A stretch of 64,000 nt of DNA from Treponema pectinovorum (GCF_900497595.1 NZ_UFQO01000002.1:372001-436000); one strand, 5' to 3'. Shown: positions 25,018 to 34,486, counted from the first letter of the stretch. The notes: generated from the letters alone by a model not told the origin. A program made the numbers and translations.

Positions 25018-26508
25018 ATGGCACGACCTTTGGTTTGTCTTTGTTTGACTGCAAAAACTTTGGCAGAAAACGTAAAAATTGTGGAAAGCTACAAGGATTT
25101 TATAGACTTAGTAGAACTCAGAGTGGATTTTCTTGAAACTGATGAACGCTTGCAGATAAGGGATTTTCCTTCGATGATTGACGTTCCTGCGATTTTAACG
25201 ATAAGGCAAAAAATTGACGGTGGTCTTTATGAGGAAGGCGAGTCAAGCAGGACTATGCTTTTTGCACGCGCTCTTGCGTTTGCAGACGAAAATCCAAAAA
25301 AGAATTTCGCTTATGTGGATTTTGAAGAAGACTACCATGTTCCCAGTTTGGAAGATGCAGCCCAAGCATTTGGAATAAAAATAATCCGCTCCTACCACAA
25401 TATGAGTTCACCTGTCGAAGACATCGTAAAAAAATTTGAAACTTTAAGACAGAACAATTACGAAATTCCAAAAATCGCCTTTATGCCACACACTCTAAAA
25501 GATATTACAAAGGTTTTTGAAGTTGCAGAAAGTTGGAGCGGTAGCGAACAGATTTTTTGTGCTATGGGTCATTTGGGACTTCCCACCAGAATACTTTCTG
25601 AAAAACTGCATTCATATCTAACATATACAAGTCCTTCAGAATTGCTTGGAAACCTTCTTGCAATTGGACATATAGATCCCATTACTTTGAATAACGTTTA
25701 TAGATTTAGAAATATAAACAAAAATACAAAACTCTTTGGCATAACAGGTTATCCGCTTACGGTAACTTCAAGTCCAGAAATGCACAACGCTTTGTTTAAG
25801 AAAAATAATTTGGATGCGGTTTATATCCCCTTTAAATCAGAAAGCATAGAAAATGCGATGAACTTTGCAGAAGTTTTGGATATAAAAGGATTTTCTGTAA
25901 CGATTCCTCATAAAGAAACCGTAATTCCTTTTTTAAAGTCCACAGATAAAAAAGCACAGGATATTGGTGCTTGCAATACAGTTGTGCGCGATGGAGATTT
26001 TTGGAAAGGCTACAATACAGATGCTTTGGGATTTAAAAAAGCTTTGCTCGAATTTACAGGCTTAAAAAATCTTAAAGGTAAGCGCGTTGCAATAATCGGT
26101 GCTGGCGGTGCAAGCCGTGCGATTGCCTATGTCGTAAAAGAGTGTGGTGCAAAAGCTTGCGTTTTTAACAGAACACTTTCAAAGGCGAGGATTGTAGCAG
26201 AAAAATACGGATTTGAATTTGCAACTTTAGGACCGGAAAACCTTGAAAAACTAAAAAAATATTCGCAGATAATAGTGCAGACAACATCTAAGGGAATGGC
26301 TTCCACAGAGCCTTCTAACATAGAAAACGATGCAATCTGGTTCTACGATTTTAGTGGCAAAGAATTCGTCTACGATATAGTTTATTCGCCAGAAATTACG
26401 CCTGTTATGGCAAGGGCAGCATCCTTTGGCTGTAAAGTGTGCAACGGCTTGAGCATGTTGCGCTATCAGGGCGAAGCCCAGTTTGATTTATTTAAGCAGC
26501 TTATTTAA
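25018..26508 (+). CDS. aroDE: Bifunctional 3-dehydroquinate dehydratase / shikimate dehydrogenase
   Basis: A 496-residue fusion of two consecutive shikimate-pathway enzymes. Residues about 1-220 are type I dehydroquinase (AroD): VELRVDFLE, the IIRSYHNM segment with the catalytic His region, and the Schiff-base Lys region PKIAFMPHTLKD. Residues about 238-496 are shikimate dehydrogenase (AroE): GYPLTVTSSPEMHNALF, GFSVTIPHKETV with the catalytic Lys, GACNTVV, NTDALGF and the NADP-binding GAGGASRAIAYVV. The order matches plant and chlamydial DHQ-SDH fusions. GAGG precedes the ATG. Its 3' end overlaps the convergent era gene by 21 bases. Confidence 0.95.
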   Translation: MARPLVCLCLTAKTLAENVKIVESYKDFIDLVELRVDFLETDERLQIRDFPSMIDVPAILTIRQKIDGGLYEEGESSRTMLFARALAFADENPKKNFAYVDFEEDYHVPSLEDAAQAFGIKIIRSYHNMSSPVEDIVKKFETLRQNNYEIPKIAFMPHTLKDITKVFEVAESWSGSEQIFCAMGHLGLPTRILSEKLHSYLTYTSPSELLGNLLAIGHIDPITLNNVYRFRNINKNTKLFGITGYPLTVTSSPEMHNALFKKNNLDAVYIPFKSESIENAMNFAEVLDIKGFSVTIPHKETVIPFLKSTDKKAQDIGACNTVVRDGDFWKGYNTDALGFKKALLEFTGLKNLKGKRVAIIGAGGASRAIAYVVKECGAKACVFNRTLSKARIVAEKYGFEFATLGPENLEKLKKYSQIIVQTTSKGMASTEPSNIENDAIWFYDFSGKEFVYDIVYSPEITPVMARAASFGCKVCNGLSMLRYQGEAQFDLFKQLI

Positions 26509-27411
26509 AACAATATCATTTTGACGCCAATTCTTTACAACTTTAACCTGTAAATCAAGGTCAATCCTGTAGTCAAAAAGTTTATTCAACTGCTTAATAG
26601 ACTCCAAACGTATTGCCTTAATCATGTTTGCGCCTTTACCAATTACAATTCCTTTTTGGCTTTCTTTTTCTACGCACAAAAAAGCGCGGCACCACATTTT
26701 GTTAGGTGAGCGCATTTCCATATCTGCAATCTGCACATACAGGCAATGTGGAATTTCCTGCTCAAGTCTGTTTATAGCTTCTTGTCTAATAACTTCTGCA
26801 ATCCTAAAGTCAACTTCCTGGTCTGTATAATATTCTTCTGGGTAAAGGTGTGGAGCAACAGGTGCAAGTGCATATAAAGCTTTTAAAACTTCGTTAATGC
26901 CTTTGTCTTCTTTTGCAGAAGTTTCAAAGATATTTTGTTCTAGCAAATCTGGAAGTTCCGCTTTAACAAAATCTGCTGACTTTTTTGGCAAAGAATTTTT
27001 TTCATCTATCTTATTTATAGCAACGACAATCTTGTTTTCGTGCCCTTTTAATAAAGAAGTTATCAATTTTTCTTCTTCGCCACAGGCACGCGTCGAATCA
27101 ATCATGTATAAAATTGCATCCGCATTAGAAAGTCCATCTGCAACGATGTTTCGCATTTTTAAGTTCATTTTTTTGTCTGACTGGTGGTAGCCTGGTGTAT
27201 CAACAAAAACGAGTTGACCGAGCGAAGTATTTACAATTCCTTTGATTGCGTTGCGAGTTGTCTGCGGAATTGCACTTACAATGCTAATCATTTCGCCAGA
27301 GGCAGTGTTTAAAAAAGTGGATTTGCCGGCAGACGGTCGGCCGATTATCGTTACGAGGGCGGTTTTTTCGCCAACATCGCTTTGATTTTTGTTAGAAATA
27401 GAATCTTCCAT
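26488..27411 (-). CDS. era: GTPase Era
   Basis: A 307-residue GTPase that binds 16S rRNA and helps 30S subunit assembly. It has G1 GRPSAGKST, G3 DTPGYHQ, G4 NKID and a C-terminal KH domain with GKGANMIKAIRLESIKQLNK. I start at the ATG at 27411; a longer in-frame start at 27471 lacks support. There is no ribosome binding site, but TATAAT lies so that transcription begins at or one base from the A of the ATG. Its tail overlaps the convergent aroDE gene. Confidence 0.95.
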   Translation of the reverse strand: MEDSISNKNQSDVGEKTALVTIIGRPSAGKSTFLNTASGEMISIVSAIPQTTRNAIKGIVNTSLGQLVFVDTPGYHQSDKKMNLKMRNIVADGLSNADAILYMIDSTRACGEEEKLITSLLKGHENKIVVAINKIDEKNSLPKKSADFVKAELPDLLEQNIFETSAKEDKGINEVLKALYALAPVAPHLYPEEYYTDQEVDFRIAEVIRQEAINRLEQEIPHCLYVQIADMEMRSPNKMWCRAFLCVEKESQKGIVIGKGANMIKAIRLESIKQLNKLFDYRIDLDLQVKVVKNWRQNDIVLNKLLK

Positions 27412-27418
27412 GAATTTT

Positions 27419-27424
27419 ATTATA
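27419..27424 (-). promoter_or_regulatory. -10 box placed for leaderless era mRNA
   Basis: On the minus strand a perfect TATAAT is followed by seven bases and then the ATG at 27411. No Shine-Dalgarno lies between. The -35 match is poor. Confidence 0.5.
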
Positions 27425-27472
27425 GTGATTTTTTTTATTTTAGACGACAACTTGTGTTCTCGTCTGGTCATT

Positions 27473-27570
27473 CGCAGTTCGCTAGGCGCTCATCCTCCTC
27501 GGCACCACTCAAGCGTGCTGCCTGCGGTGGACGCTTGCGCGCTGCTACTGCCCAGCGTAAGATTTATGCA
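27473..27570 (+). repeat. Divergent family A palindromic repeat with a different central stem
   Basis: The left flank (TTCGCAGTTCGCTAGGCGCTC) and right flank (GCGCGCTGC, GCCCAGCGTAAG) follow the family A pattern, but the TTGGCG/CGCCAA centre is replaced by a longer stem whose arms are CAAGCGT and ACGCTTG. It lies between the divergent era and glgX promoters. Confidence 0.55.
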
Positions 27571-27620
27571 AGGCGTTGAATTTTGTGCTCTGTTTTTACT
27601 CGCCAAAAAATAATTTCTTG

Positions 27621-27629
27621 TGGTAAAAT
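27621..27629 (+). promoter_or_regulatory. Extended -10 promoter of glgX
   Basis: TGGTAAAAT, a TGn extended -10, ends nine bases before the ATG at 27639. No Shine-Dalgarno is present. The predicted leader is 0-4 bases. Confidence 0.5.
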
Positions 27630-27638
27630 GTGCCAATT

Positions 27639-29744
27639 ATGGAACAGATTAGAATTCTTCCAGGACATCCATGGAATAAGGGTGCAGTTTATGCCGACGG
27701 AGGAGTTAATTTTTGTGTATTTAGTCGCAATGCTACTGCTATAGAATTAAATCTTTTTAAGAAGAGTGACGATTCAAAACCCTATAAAACCATACTACTG
27801 GATTCAAAAATAAACAGAACTGGAGATTTGTGGCACGTTTTTGTTGCAGGCTTAAAACCTGGCGCACTTTATCTATACAGAGTTTTTGGTCCATTTGAAC
27901 CAAGTCAAGGGCATCGATTTGATTCAAAACGTTATCTATACGACCCAAAGGCTTATGCTTTAACAGAAGGTTCGCTTTTTAAAAACGAAACTCCTTGTTC
28001 ACCTTGCCCCCTAGAAAAAATGCCAAAATGTGTGGTTGTAGACCACTCTTCTTATGAATGGAACGGCGACAAACCTCTATCGCATCCTTTAAACCAAACT
28101 ATAATTTATGAACTTCATTTAAAAGGCTTTACAGCGTCTAAAACTTCAAATACTCGCCATCCTGGAACTTACCGCGGAGTAATCGAAAAAATTCCTTATC
28201 TAAAAGAGTTGGGAATAACCGCAGTAGAACTTATGCCAATTCAAGAATTTGATGAATACGAAAACACAAATGTAAATCCTCAAAATGGTAAACGACTTGT
28301 CAACTATTGGGGATACAGCACAGTTTGTTTTTTTGCACCAAAGGCTTCGTATTCATCAAATAAAAAAAATGGGCAGTGCGTAAACGAATTTAAAGATATG
28401 GTAAAAGCGTTTCACAAAGCAGGAATCGAAGTGATTTTGGATGTGGTTTTTAATCACACTGCGGAAGGCAACGAAAATGGAGTTTCGCTAAATTTTCGAG
28501 GTTTTGATAATTCAATTTATTATCAACTTGTTGCAAATCACAAAAATTATTACTTGAATTTTTCTGGTTGCGGAAATAGTTTAAATTGTAATCATCCTGT
28601 TGTTCAAGATTATATAATCGACTGCTTGCGCTATTGGGTGCGAGAAATGCATATTGATGGCTTTAGATTTGACCTTGCAAGTGTTATGAGCCGCGACGAA
28701 AAAGGTTTTTTAACTTCAGAAGCCCCTTTGCCGCGCAGGATCAGCGAAGACCCCGTGTTGCGCGATATAAAAATTATTGCAGAATCGTGGGATGCCGCTG
28801 GAGCGTATCAAGTGGGTTCGTTTCCTGGTGGCAGATGGTGCGAATGGAACGATAAATTCAGGGATTCGATAAGACAGTTTATACGAGGTGATGAAAATTT
28901 TTCGACACAGGCAGCAACTAGAATTTCTGGTTCCAGCGATTTGTACCAGCCGAGCCACAGAAAGCCGATTCATTCAATAAATTACGTTTGCAGTCACGAC
29001 GGTTTTACGATGAACGACCTTGTTTCGTTCAACTATAAACACAACGAGCAAAACGGAGAAGAAAACCGCGACGGAACAAATTCAAATTTTAGTTTTAACA
29101 ACGGTTTTGAAGGCGAAACTTCTAATCCAAAAATAGAAAGCACAAGGCTTATTCAGATAAAAAACTTTTTTGTCGCTCTGCTTTTAAGTCAAGGCGTTCC
29201 AATGTTTTTAATGGGCGATGAAGTGCGCAGAAGTCAAGGCGGAAACAACAACCTTTACTGCCACGACAGCGAAAGCGCTTATTTTAACTGGAATAACAGG
29301 ATAAAAAATGCAGAACTTTTTTCTTTTGTAAAAGCGCTTATAAGCCTTAGAATGAGACATAGAGTTTTTACTCGAACAGATTTTTTTGAAGGTCAAAAGT
29401 CTGCAAGCGACATAAGCCCTGCCGATATAACTTGGTTTAATTACGACGGGCTTACTCCAGATTGGTCAAAAATGAATAAGTTTTTGGCGTTTAGGCTGGG
29501 CGGAGGAGCAGGTAACGGTAAACTGGAAGAGGATTGTGATTTTTATGTTGCTTTTAACACGAATATTCACGATATAACTGTAAGGCTTCCTCTGGCAACT
29601 GTTGGCCGAAAATGGTTTAGAGTTTTGGACACTTCAATCGAAGGAAAAGGTTGCATAGTGAGTGCAGGTAGCGAGGAAGAAATTCTAAATCAGGAAAAAT
29701 ATGTTATTCTATCCAACAGTGTTGTTGTATTGGTAAGTAAATAA
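27639..29744 (+). CDS. glgX: Glycogen debranching enzyme (GlgX / isoamylase type)
   Basis: A 701-residue GH13 enzyme that hydrolyses alpha-1,6 branches of phosphorylase-limited glycogen. The N-terminal CBM48 domain (GAVYADGGVNFCVFSRNATA) is followed by the (beta/alpha)8 barrel with the four conserved regions: DVVFNHT, GFRFDLASV (nucleophile Asp), IIAESWDAAG (acid/base Glu) and VCSHDG (transition-state Asp). The ATG at 27639 is chosen over an in-frame GTG at 27630, which would overlap the likely transcription start. It is paired with glgP 66 bases downstream. Confidence 0.93.
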   Translation: MEQIRILPGHPWNKGAVYADGGVNFCVFSRNATAIELNLFKKSDDSKPYKTILLDSKINRTGDLWHVFVAGLKPGALYLYRVFGPFEPSQGHRFDSKRYLYDPKAYALTEGSLFKNETPCSPCPLEKMPKCVVVDHSSYEWNGDKPLSHPLNQTIIYELHLKGFTASKTSNTRHPGTYRGVIEKIPYLKELGITAVELMPIQEFDEYENTNVNPQNGKRLVNYWGYSTVCFFAPKASYSSNKKNGQCVNEFKDMVKAFHKAGIEVILDVVFNHTAEGNENGVSLNFRGFDNSIYYQLVANHKNYYLNFSGCGNSLNCNHPVVQDYIIDCLRYWVREMHIDGFRFDLASVMSRDEKGFLTSEAPLPRRISEDPVLRDIKIIAESWDAAGAYQVGSFPGGRWCEWNDKFRDSIRQFIRGDENFSTQAATRISGSSDLYQPSHRKPIHSINYVCSHDGFTMNDLVSFNYKHNEQNGEENRDGTNSNFSFNNGFEGETSNPKIESTRLIQIKNFFVALLLSQGVPMFLMGDEVRRSQGGNNNLYCHDSESAYFNWNNRIKNAELFSFVKALISLRMRHRVFTRTDFFEGQKSASDISPADITWFNYDGLTPDWSKMNKFLAFRLGGGAGNGKLEEDCDFYVAFNTNIHDITVRLPLATVGRKWFRVLDTSIEGKGCIVSAGSEEEILNQEKYVILSNSVVVLVSK

Positions 29745-29810
29745 AATTTGCGTGATAAAATCAAAGGGAATTTTTATAAACGTACTTAAAAATTATTATT
29801 GGAGAAATTT

Positions 29811-32270
29811 ATGAGATTTGATGCAGAATTATTCAGAAAAAACTTGGCAGCCCGCCTTCGCCGTCAATACGGAAAAGATATTTCTCAGGCGACAAATCAC
29901 AACCTTTTTGATGCGGTGAGCGCGTCTGTTCAAGAACTCATAATTCCTGCATGGATGGCAACTCGCCGTCAATACGAAAAAAAGCCAGTAAAGCAGGTTT
30001 ATTATCTTTCTGCTGAATTTTTGATGGGAAGAGCATTGAGCAACAACCTTTTGAATTTGGGCATAAAAGACGAAGTAAAAAAAGTCTTAAAAGATATGGA
30101 CATAAATTATGACGTAATTGAAGACGAAGAACCCGATGCAGGGCTGGGTAACGGTGGTTTGGGGCGACTTGCAGCGTGTTTTTTGGATTCTCTTGCAACC
30201 CTCGACTATCCAGGACACGGTTATGGAATTCGCTACGAATATGGAATGTTTGAGCAGCGCATAGAAAAGGGCTATCAGGTAGAATATCCAGATAACTGGT
30301 TAAAACATCGCGACCCATGGGAAGTAAAAAGATCAGATTTGGAAGTTCGTGTAAAATTTGGTGGAGAAATAAAATACGGCAAAACTCCAGATGGGCAGGA
30401 CAGATTCTATATAGAAAATGCAGAAGAAGTTATAGCAACTCCTTACGATATGCCAGTAGTTGGCTTCCAGACAAACACAGTCAACACGCTCAGACTTTGG
30501 CAGGCTTCAAGTCCCAACGGTTTTGACCTTCAGCTTTTTAATGAGATGCGCTACAACGAAGCGGTTTTTAATCAGAATAATGCAGAAAACATAACTCGTG
30601 TTCTCTATCCAAATGACAACGGACCTCAGGGAAAGACACTTCGCCTTAAACAGCAATACTTTTTCTGTTCGGCATCTTTACAGGATTTAGTTCATCACTA
30701 TGTTATAAATTACGGCACCGACTTTTCTAAGTTTCCAGATTTGCATGCAATTCAACTAAACGATACTCATCCGGTTGTTGCAATCCCAGAACTCATGCGA
30801 ATCTTAATGGATGAATACAGCATTGGTTGGGACGAAGCTTGGAACATAGTTTCAAAAACCTTTGCTTACACAAATCACACGATTCTTGCAGAAGCTCTTG
30901 AAAAGTGGGATATAAGCATATTCCAAAATTTGCTGCCAAGAATTTATCAGATTGTAGAAGAAATAAATCGCCGCTTTTTGATTGAATTGCGCTCAAGATA
31001 TCCAGAAGATTACAAAAAGCAAAATCACATGTCCATAATCCACGATGGAAAAATTTACATGGCATGGCTTGCAATTCATTCTTGTTTTAGCGTAAACGGA
31101 GTTGCAAGTCTTCACACTCAACTTTTAAAAGAAAAAGAATTAAAAGATTGGTACGAGCTGTATCCTCAAAAGTTCAACAACAAAACCAACGGAATAACTC
31201 AGCGAAGATGGCTTTGCGATTCAAACCCTGAACTTTCAAAATTCATAACGAAGAGGATTGGGCACGGTTGGGAAAAAGATTTGACAAAACTGATTGAGCT
31301 TGAAAAATTTTGCGATGACGATGAAAGTTTGCGCGAATTGATTGAGATAAAACAGCACAATAAGGAAGTTTTAGTCGATTATTTAAAGCATACTCAAAAC
31401 GATTTTCTTGACCCGGACAGCATTTTTGACGTTCAGGTTAAACGCTTGCACGAATATAAAAGACAGCTTTTGAATATTTTCCATATAATGTATCTGTACA
31501 ATCGTATAACGCAAAATCCAACTTTTGACATTCCAAACAGAACATTCATCTTTGGTGCAAAATCTGCTTCTGGTTACAGGCGTGCTAAAATCATAATCAA
31601 GTTGATAAACACAGTTGCGGAGCGAGTAAACAACGACAGGCGCGTAGGCGGAAAATTGCGCGTTGTCTTTGTGGAAAATTACAGGGTTAGCGTTGCAGAA
31701 AAGATTTTCCCGGCAGCAGATGTTTCAGAGCAAATTTCTACCGCAGGAAAAGAAGCGTCTGGAACTTCAAATATGAAGTTCATGGTAAACGGAGCGTTAA
31801 CCCTTGGAACAATGGATGGCGCAAATATCGAAATATTTGAAGAAGCAGGCAAAGAAAACGGATTCCCATTTGGACTTACTTCCGAAGATATCTTTAAGAT
31901 GGAAAGCGAGCATTCATACAATCCACAAACATATCTCGAGCGAAATCCAGCGCTTGCAAAAGTTGTAAATCAGCTTATAGACGGAACTTACGACCCAACC
32001 CATCAGCTTTTTAAAGAAATACACGACTCTTTGATTTACGGCGTAGAAGGTCAGCGACCAGACCCTTATTATGTGCTTGCAGATTTTGAACTGTATGTAA
32101 AGGCTCAGGAAAAAGTTGCAAAAGCGTATCTGGACAAAAAAAATTGGGCTAAAAAGACCTTGCACAACATTGCGCATTCAGGAAAATTTTCTTCCGACAG
32201 AACGATAGAAGATTATGTTCGCGATATTTGGCACATACACAAAGTTGAAGTTCCTCAGATAGAAGAATAA
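29811..32270 (+). CDS. glgP: Glycogen/maltodextrin phosphorylase
   Basis: An 819-residue GT35 enzyme that releases glucose-1-phosphate from alpha-1,4-glucan ends. It has the N-terminal YYLSAEFLMGRAL and EDEEPDAGLGNGGLGRLAAC signatures and the pyridoxal-phosphate lysine in KEASGTSNMKFMVNG. Length matches the family. The ATG at 29811 is preceded by GGAG; a TTG twelve bases upstream includes that site and is not used. With glgX it forms a glycogen-breakdown pair. A small DUF3990-like remnant follows nine bases after the stop. Confidence 0.96.
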   Translation: MRFDAELFRKNLAARLRRQYGKDISQATNHNLFDAVSASVQELIIPAWMATRRQYEKKPVKQVYYLSAEFLMGRALSNNLLNLGIKDEVKKVLKDMDINYDVIEDEEPDAGLGNGGLGRLAACFLDSLATLDYPGHGYGIRYEYGMFEQRIEKGYQVEYPDNWLKHRDPWEVKRSDLEVRVKFGGEIKYGKTPDGQDRFYIENAEEVIATPYDMPVVGFQTNTVNTLRLWQASSPNGFDLQLFNEMRYNEAVFNQNNAENITRVLYPNDNGPQGKTLRLKQQYFFCSASLQDLVHHYVINYGTDFSKFPDLHAIQLNDTHPVVAIPELMRILMDEYSIGWDEAWNIVSKTFAYTNHTILAEALEKWDISIFQNLLPRIYQIVEEINRRFLIELRSRYPEDYKKQNHMSIIHDGKIYMAWLAIHSCFSVNGVASLHTQLLKEKELKDWYELYPQKFNNKTNGITQRRWLCDSNPELSKFITKRIGHGWEKDLTKLIELEKFCDDDESLRELIEIKQHNKEVLVDYLKHTQNDFLDPDSIFDVQVKRLHEYKRQLLNIFHIMYLYNRITQNPTFDIPNRTFIFGAKSASGYRRAKIIIKLINTVAERVNNDRRVGGKLRVVFVENYRVSVAEKIFPAADVSEQISTAGKEASGTSNMKFMVNGALTLGTMDGANIEIFEEAGKENGFPFGLTSEDIFKMESEHSYNPQTYLERNPALAKVVNQLIDGTYDPTHQLFKEIHDSLIYGVEGQRPDPYYVLADFELYVKAQEKVAKAYLDKKNWAKKTLHNIAHSGKFSSDRTIEDYVRDIWHIHKVEVPQIEE

Positions 32271-32278
32271 GGGGAGAA

Positions 32279-32449
32279 ATGAAGTTATATCACGGAAGCA
32301 ATCTATCGATTTTAGAACCGCAAATTTTGGAATCAGATATAGAACTCGTTTTATCTTCAATTCATCTCTATCATTCTACAAATTTAATTCAGACAGCCAT
32401 TTATCCACATCAGCTTTTTTTATGGCGCTCGTATAAAAGTATTCGGTAA
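32279..32449 (+). pseudogene. Remnant of a DUF3990-like gene
   Basis: An ATG with a strong GGGGAGA site nine bases after glgP opens a 56-codon frame. Its first residues, MKLYHGSNLSILEPQILE, look like the start of DUF3990 proteins, which have an ADP-ribosyltransferase-like fold and begin with (L/Y)YHGSN. After about 20 residues the similarity stops, and from 32376 the frame runs antisense into the convergent flavodoxin gene. The intact family is around 150-180 residues, so this is most likely a deletion remnant. The call rests on a short match and remains tentative. Confidence 0.5.
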
Positions 32450-32834
32450 TTTTTGAGTTTGGAAGAATATTTTGTAAAGTCAAAAGAGCAGACTCTTTTC
32501 CGCTGGCTGTTGCTGTTGCAAAAGGAATTATGCGCTTGCCGTCTATTGCACATTTTTTTATGTATTCTTGAAAGAAAAATGGCAGTGTTCCATGCCAAAT
32601 CGGAAAACCGATAAAAATAACTTCGTATTTGGAAAAATCAAATATTTTGGTCTTCGTTCCTACCGCTTGTTTTGATTTTAGTTCCTTTCCTGCACGTATG
32701 ACAGACGAGATGTAAGTTCCGTATGGATTTTCAGGTTCAATAAAAAATAAATCTGCACCTTTTCCCTGCGCGATTTTTTCTGCAATTTTTTTTGTTTTTC
32801 CAGATTTTGAATAATAGATAACCGCTGCTTTCAT
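32376..32834 (-). CDS. Flavodoxin-like protein
   Basis: A 152-residue FMN-binding protein with the flavodoxin phosphate loop YYSKSGKTKKIA (about residues 7-18), the FIGFPIWHGTLP segment that stacks on the flavin and FATATASG near residue 106. The order and the IWHGTLP motif are typical of flavodoxin domains in host-associated anaerobes. It probably carries electrons in place of ferredoxin, or acts as an NAD(P)H-type reductase partner. A good AAGGA site precedes the ATG. A second, classical short-chain flavodoxin lies at 45980. Confidence 0.88.
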   Translation of the reverse strand: MKAAVIYYSKSGKTKKIAEKIAQGKGADLFFIEPENPYGTYISSVIRAGKELKSKQAVGTKTKIFDFSKYEVIFIGFPIWHGTLPFFFQEYIKKCAIDGKRIIPFATATASGKESALLTLQNILPNSKITEYFYTSAIKKADVDKWLSELNL

Positions 32835-32907
32835 TTTCTTTCCTTCCTTTTTCTAAAGATTATAATTCATTTTTTACTTTCAATTATCCAAATTTTTCAA
32901 ATATCGA

Positions 32908-32918
32908 TATAATAAAAT
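32908..32918 (+). promoter_or_regulatory. -10 box(es) close to the YjbR-family start
   Basis: TATAAT (32908-32913) overlaps TAAAAT (32913-32918); the ATG is at 32927. There is no Shine-Dalgarno, so the leader would be 0-7 bases. Confidence 0.45.
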
Positions 32919-32926
32919 TGTAAATT

Positions 32927-33577
32927 ATGGATTACAGTTATGTGTTAAAAACCGCAATTCCACAAAATCAAAAACTTTTGGAATACGGTTTTGTTCAAGC
33001 TGACGAAACTTTCACTTTTAAAAAGCTAATTGCCGATGGCGAGTTCTATTCGCTTATCACGCTTACAAAAGAAAATTTATCCGCAGAAGTGTATGAAAGT
33101 TCAACAGATGAACGATATGCACTTTTTGACGTTGTAAGTGCAAATGGAAGTTTTGTAAATAAAATTCGAACAGAAATTTTAGATTTGATAAACGAAATAA
33201 AAGAAAAATGTTTTTTAACTGTGGACATAAAACAAAAATATGAGGAATTCTTAAAATTTTTTTTTCGCACAGAGCCAGATTTTCCTTGGACAGATACTCC
33301 AGACTATTCGGTTTATCGCTGTCAAAATAAAAAGTGGTTTGCCCTCGTAATGAACATAAAATTTTCGAGTCTTGGAATAAAAAGCGATGAGCGCGCTTGG
33401 GTCGTAAACATAAAAGCTCAGCCAGAAAAAATTGCAAGTTTAGTAGATAATAAATCGATTTTTCCAGCCTACCACATGAACAAAAAATATTGGCTTACAA
33501 TCCTCTTAACCGCGGTTACAGATTTTACAAAACTCTGTGAGCTTACAAAGGAAAGTTTTTTGCTAGTTAATTTGTAA
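32927..33577 (+). CDS. YjbR/MmcQ family protein
   Basis: A 216-residue protein. The C-terminal half (about 125-212) matches the YjbR fold (a CyaY-like alpha/beta domain): YRCQNKKWFALVMNI, AWVVNIKAQPEKIASLV and FPAYHMNKKYWLTILL. The N-terminal 100 residues add a domain common in Firmicute and spirochete members, starting DYSYVLKTAIPQNQKLLEYG. YjbR proteins are thought to bind nucleic acid or protein, but no activity is established. The gene is monocistronic between the divergent flavodoxin gene and ABC transporter 2. Confidence 0.87.
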   Translation: MDYSYVLKTAIPQNQKLLEYGFVQADETFTFKKLIADGEFYSLITLTKENLSAEVYESSTDERYALFDVVSANGSFVNKIRTEILDLINEIKEKCFLTVDIKQKYEEFLKFFFRTEPDFPWTDTPDYSVYRCQNKKWFALVMNIKFSSLGIKSDERAWVVNIKAQPEKIASLVDNKSIFPAYHMNKKYWLTILLTAVTDFTKLCELTKESFLLVNL

Positions 33578-33616
33578 ATGCTCAATTCATTTGTATTTGT
33601 ATATCGCGTTAATAGA

Positions 33617-33645
33617 TTGAAAAACGAAATATTATAATCTATACT
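33617..33645 (+). promoter_or_regulatory. Sigma-70 promoter of ABC transporter 2
   Basis: TTGAAA (33617-33622), a 17-base spacer and TATACT (33640-33645). The leader would be about 34 bases and carries the GGAGG site of the binding-protein gene. Confidence 0.6.
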
Positions 33646-33685
33646 CGTGTGCGATACAGTTTTTCTAAAAATGGAGGAAAAATTT

Positions 33686-34456
33686 ATGAAGAAAATTTTT
33701 ACAGTTGCACTCTTTGCATTTGTTGCGGCAGGACTTTTTGTGGGTTGCAACAAAAAAGAATCGAAAAAGGTGGAAGGTGGGAAAGTTTGGATTGTCGCTA
33801 CAGACACCGTTTTTAGACCATTTGAATACACAAATGCAAAAAATGAATTTGTGGGAATCGATGTTGACCTTTTAAAAGCGATTTCTGAAGATCAAGGTTT
33901 TTCTTATGAACTTCACTCTTTGGGATGGGACGCTGGCGTTGCAGCGGTGCAGGTTGGTCAAGCAGATGCTTTAATTGCTGGTGCTACAATAAAACAGGAG
34001 CGAATTGATAGCGGTTGGATTTTTTCTGACGGATATTATGATGCAACCCAAACTTTTGTAGTTGCAAAAGACAGCTCAATTTCAAAATTTGAAGACCTTG
34101 CAGGAAAAAATGTTGCTGTAAAAAATGGAACTGCTGGAGCAGATTTTGCAAATTCCATAAAAGACAAATACGGATTTAAAGTTAGCGTTTTTGAGGATTC
34201 ACCAACAATGTATCAGGATGTACTTTTGGGCAACAGCGTTGCTTGCGTCGAAGACACTCCTATAATGGCAGACAACATAAAAACTGGAAATCTCGCATTA
34301 AAGATTCCAGCAGGAATGGAAAGTGCAGGCGCTCCTTACGGATTTGCAATTATGAATCCTGTAAACAAAGAATTGATTGACCTTTTTAACGCAGGTCTTA
34401 AAAACATAAAGGCAAACGGCAAATATCAAGAAATTTTAGATAAATATTTAAAATAA
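33686..34456 (+). CDS. Polar amino acid ABC transporter 2, substrate-binding lipoprotein
   Basis: A 256-residue family 3 binding protein. The signal peptide ends in a lipobox FVGC (about residues 18-21), predicting a membrane-anchored lipoprotein. The ligand-site start reads DTVFRPFEYTNAKNEFVGID, with ERIDSGWIFSDGYYDATQ after it. I start at the ATG at 33686 directly after GGAGG; an upstream in-frame ATG at 33671 and a GTG at 33647 would put extra residues before the signal peptide. A strong terminator lies between this gene and the permease, so the binding protein is probably made in excess. Confidence 0.93.
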   Translation: MKKIFTVALFAFVAAGLFVGCNKKESKKVEGGKVWIVATDTVFRPFEYTNAKNEFVGIDVDLLKAISEDQGFSYELHSLGWDAGVAAVQVGQADALIAGATIKQERIDSGWIFSDGYYDATQTFVVAKDSSISKFEDLAGKNVAVKNGTAGADFANSIKDKYGFKVSVFEDSPTMYQDVLLGNSVACVEDTPIMADNIKTGNLALKIPAGMESAGAPYGFAIMNPVNKELIDLFNAGLKNIKANGKYQEILDKYLK

Positions 34457-34486
34457 AATTATCCTTGTATTCTAACTAACTTGTTT

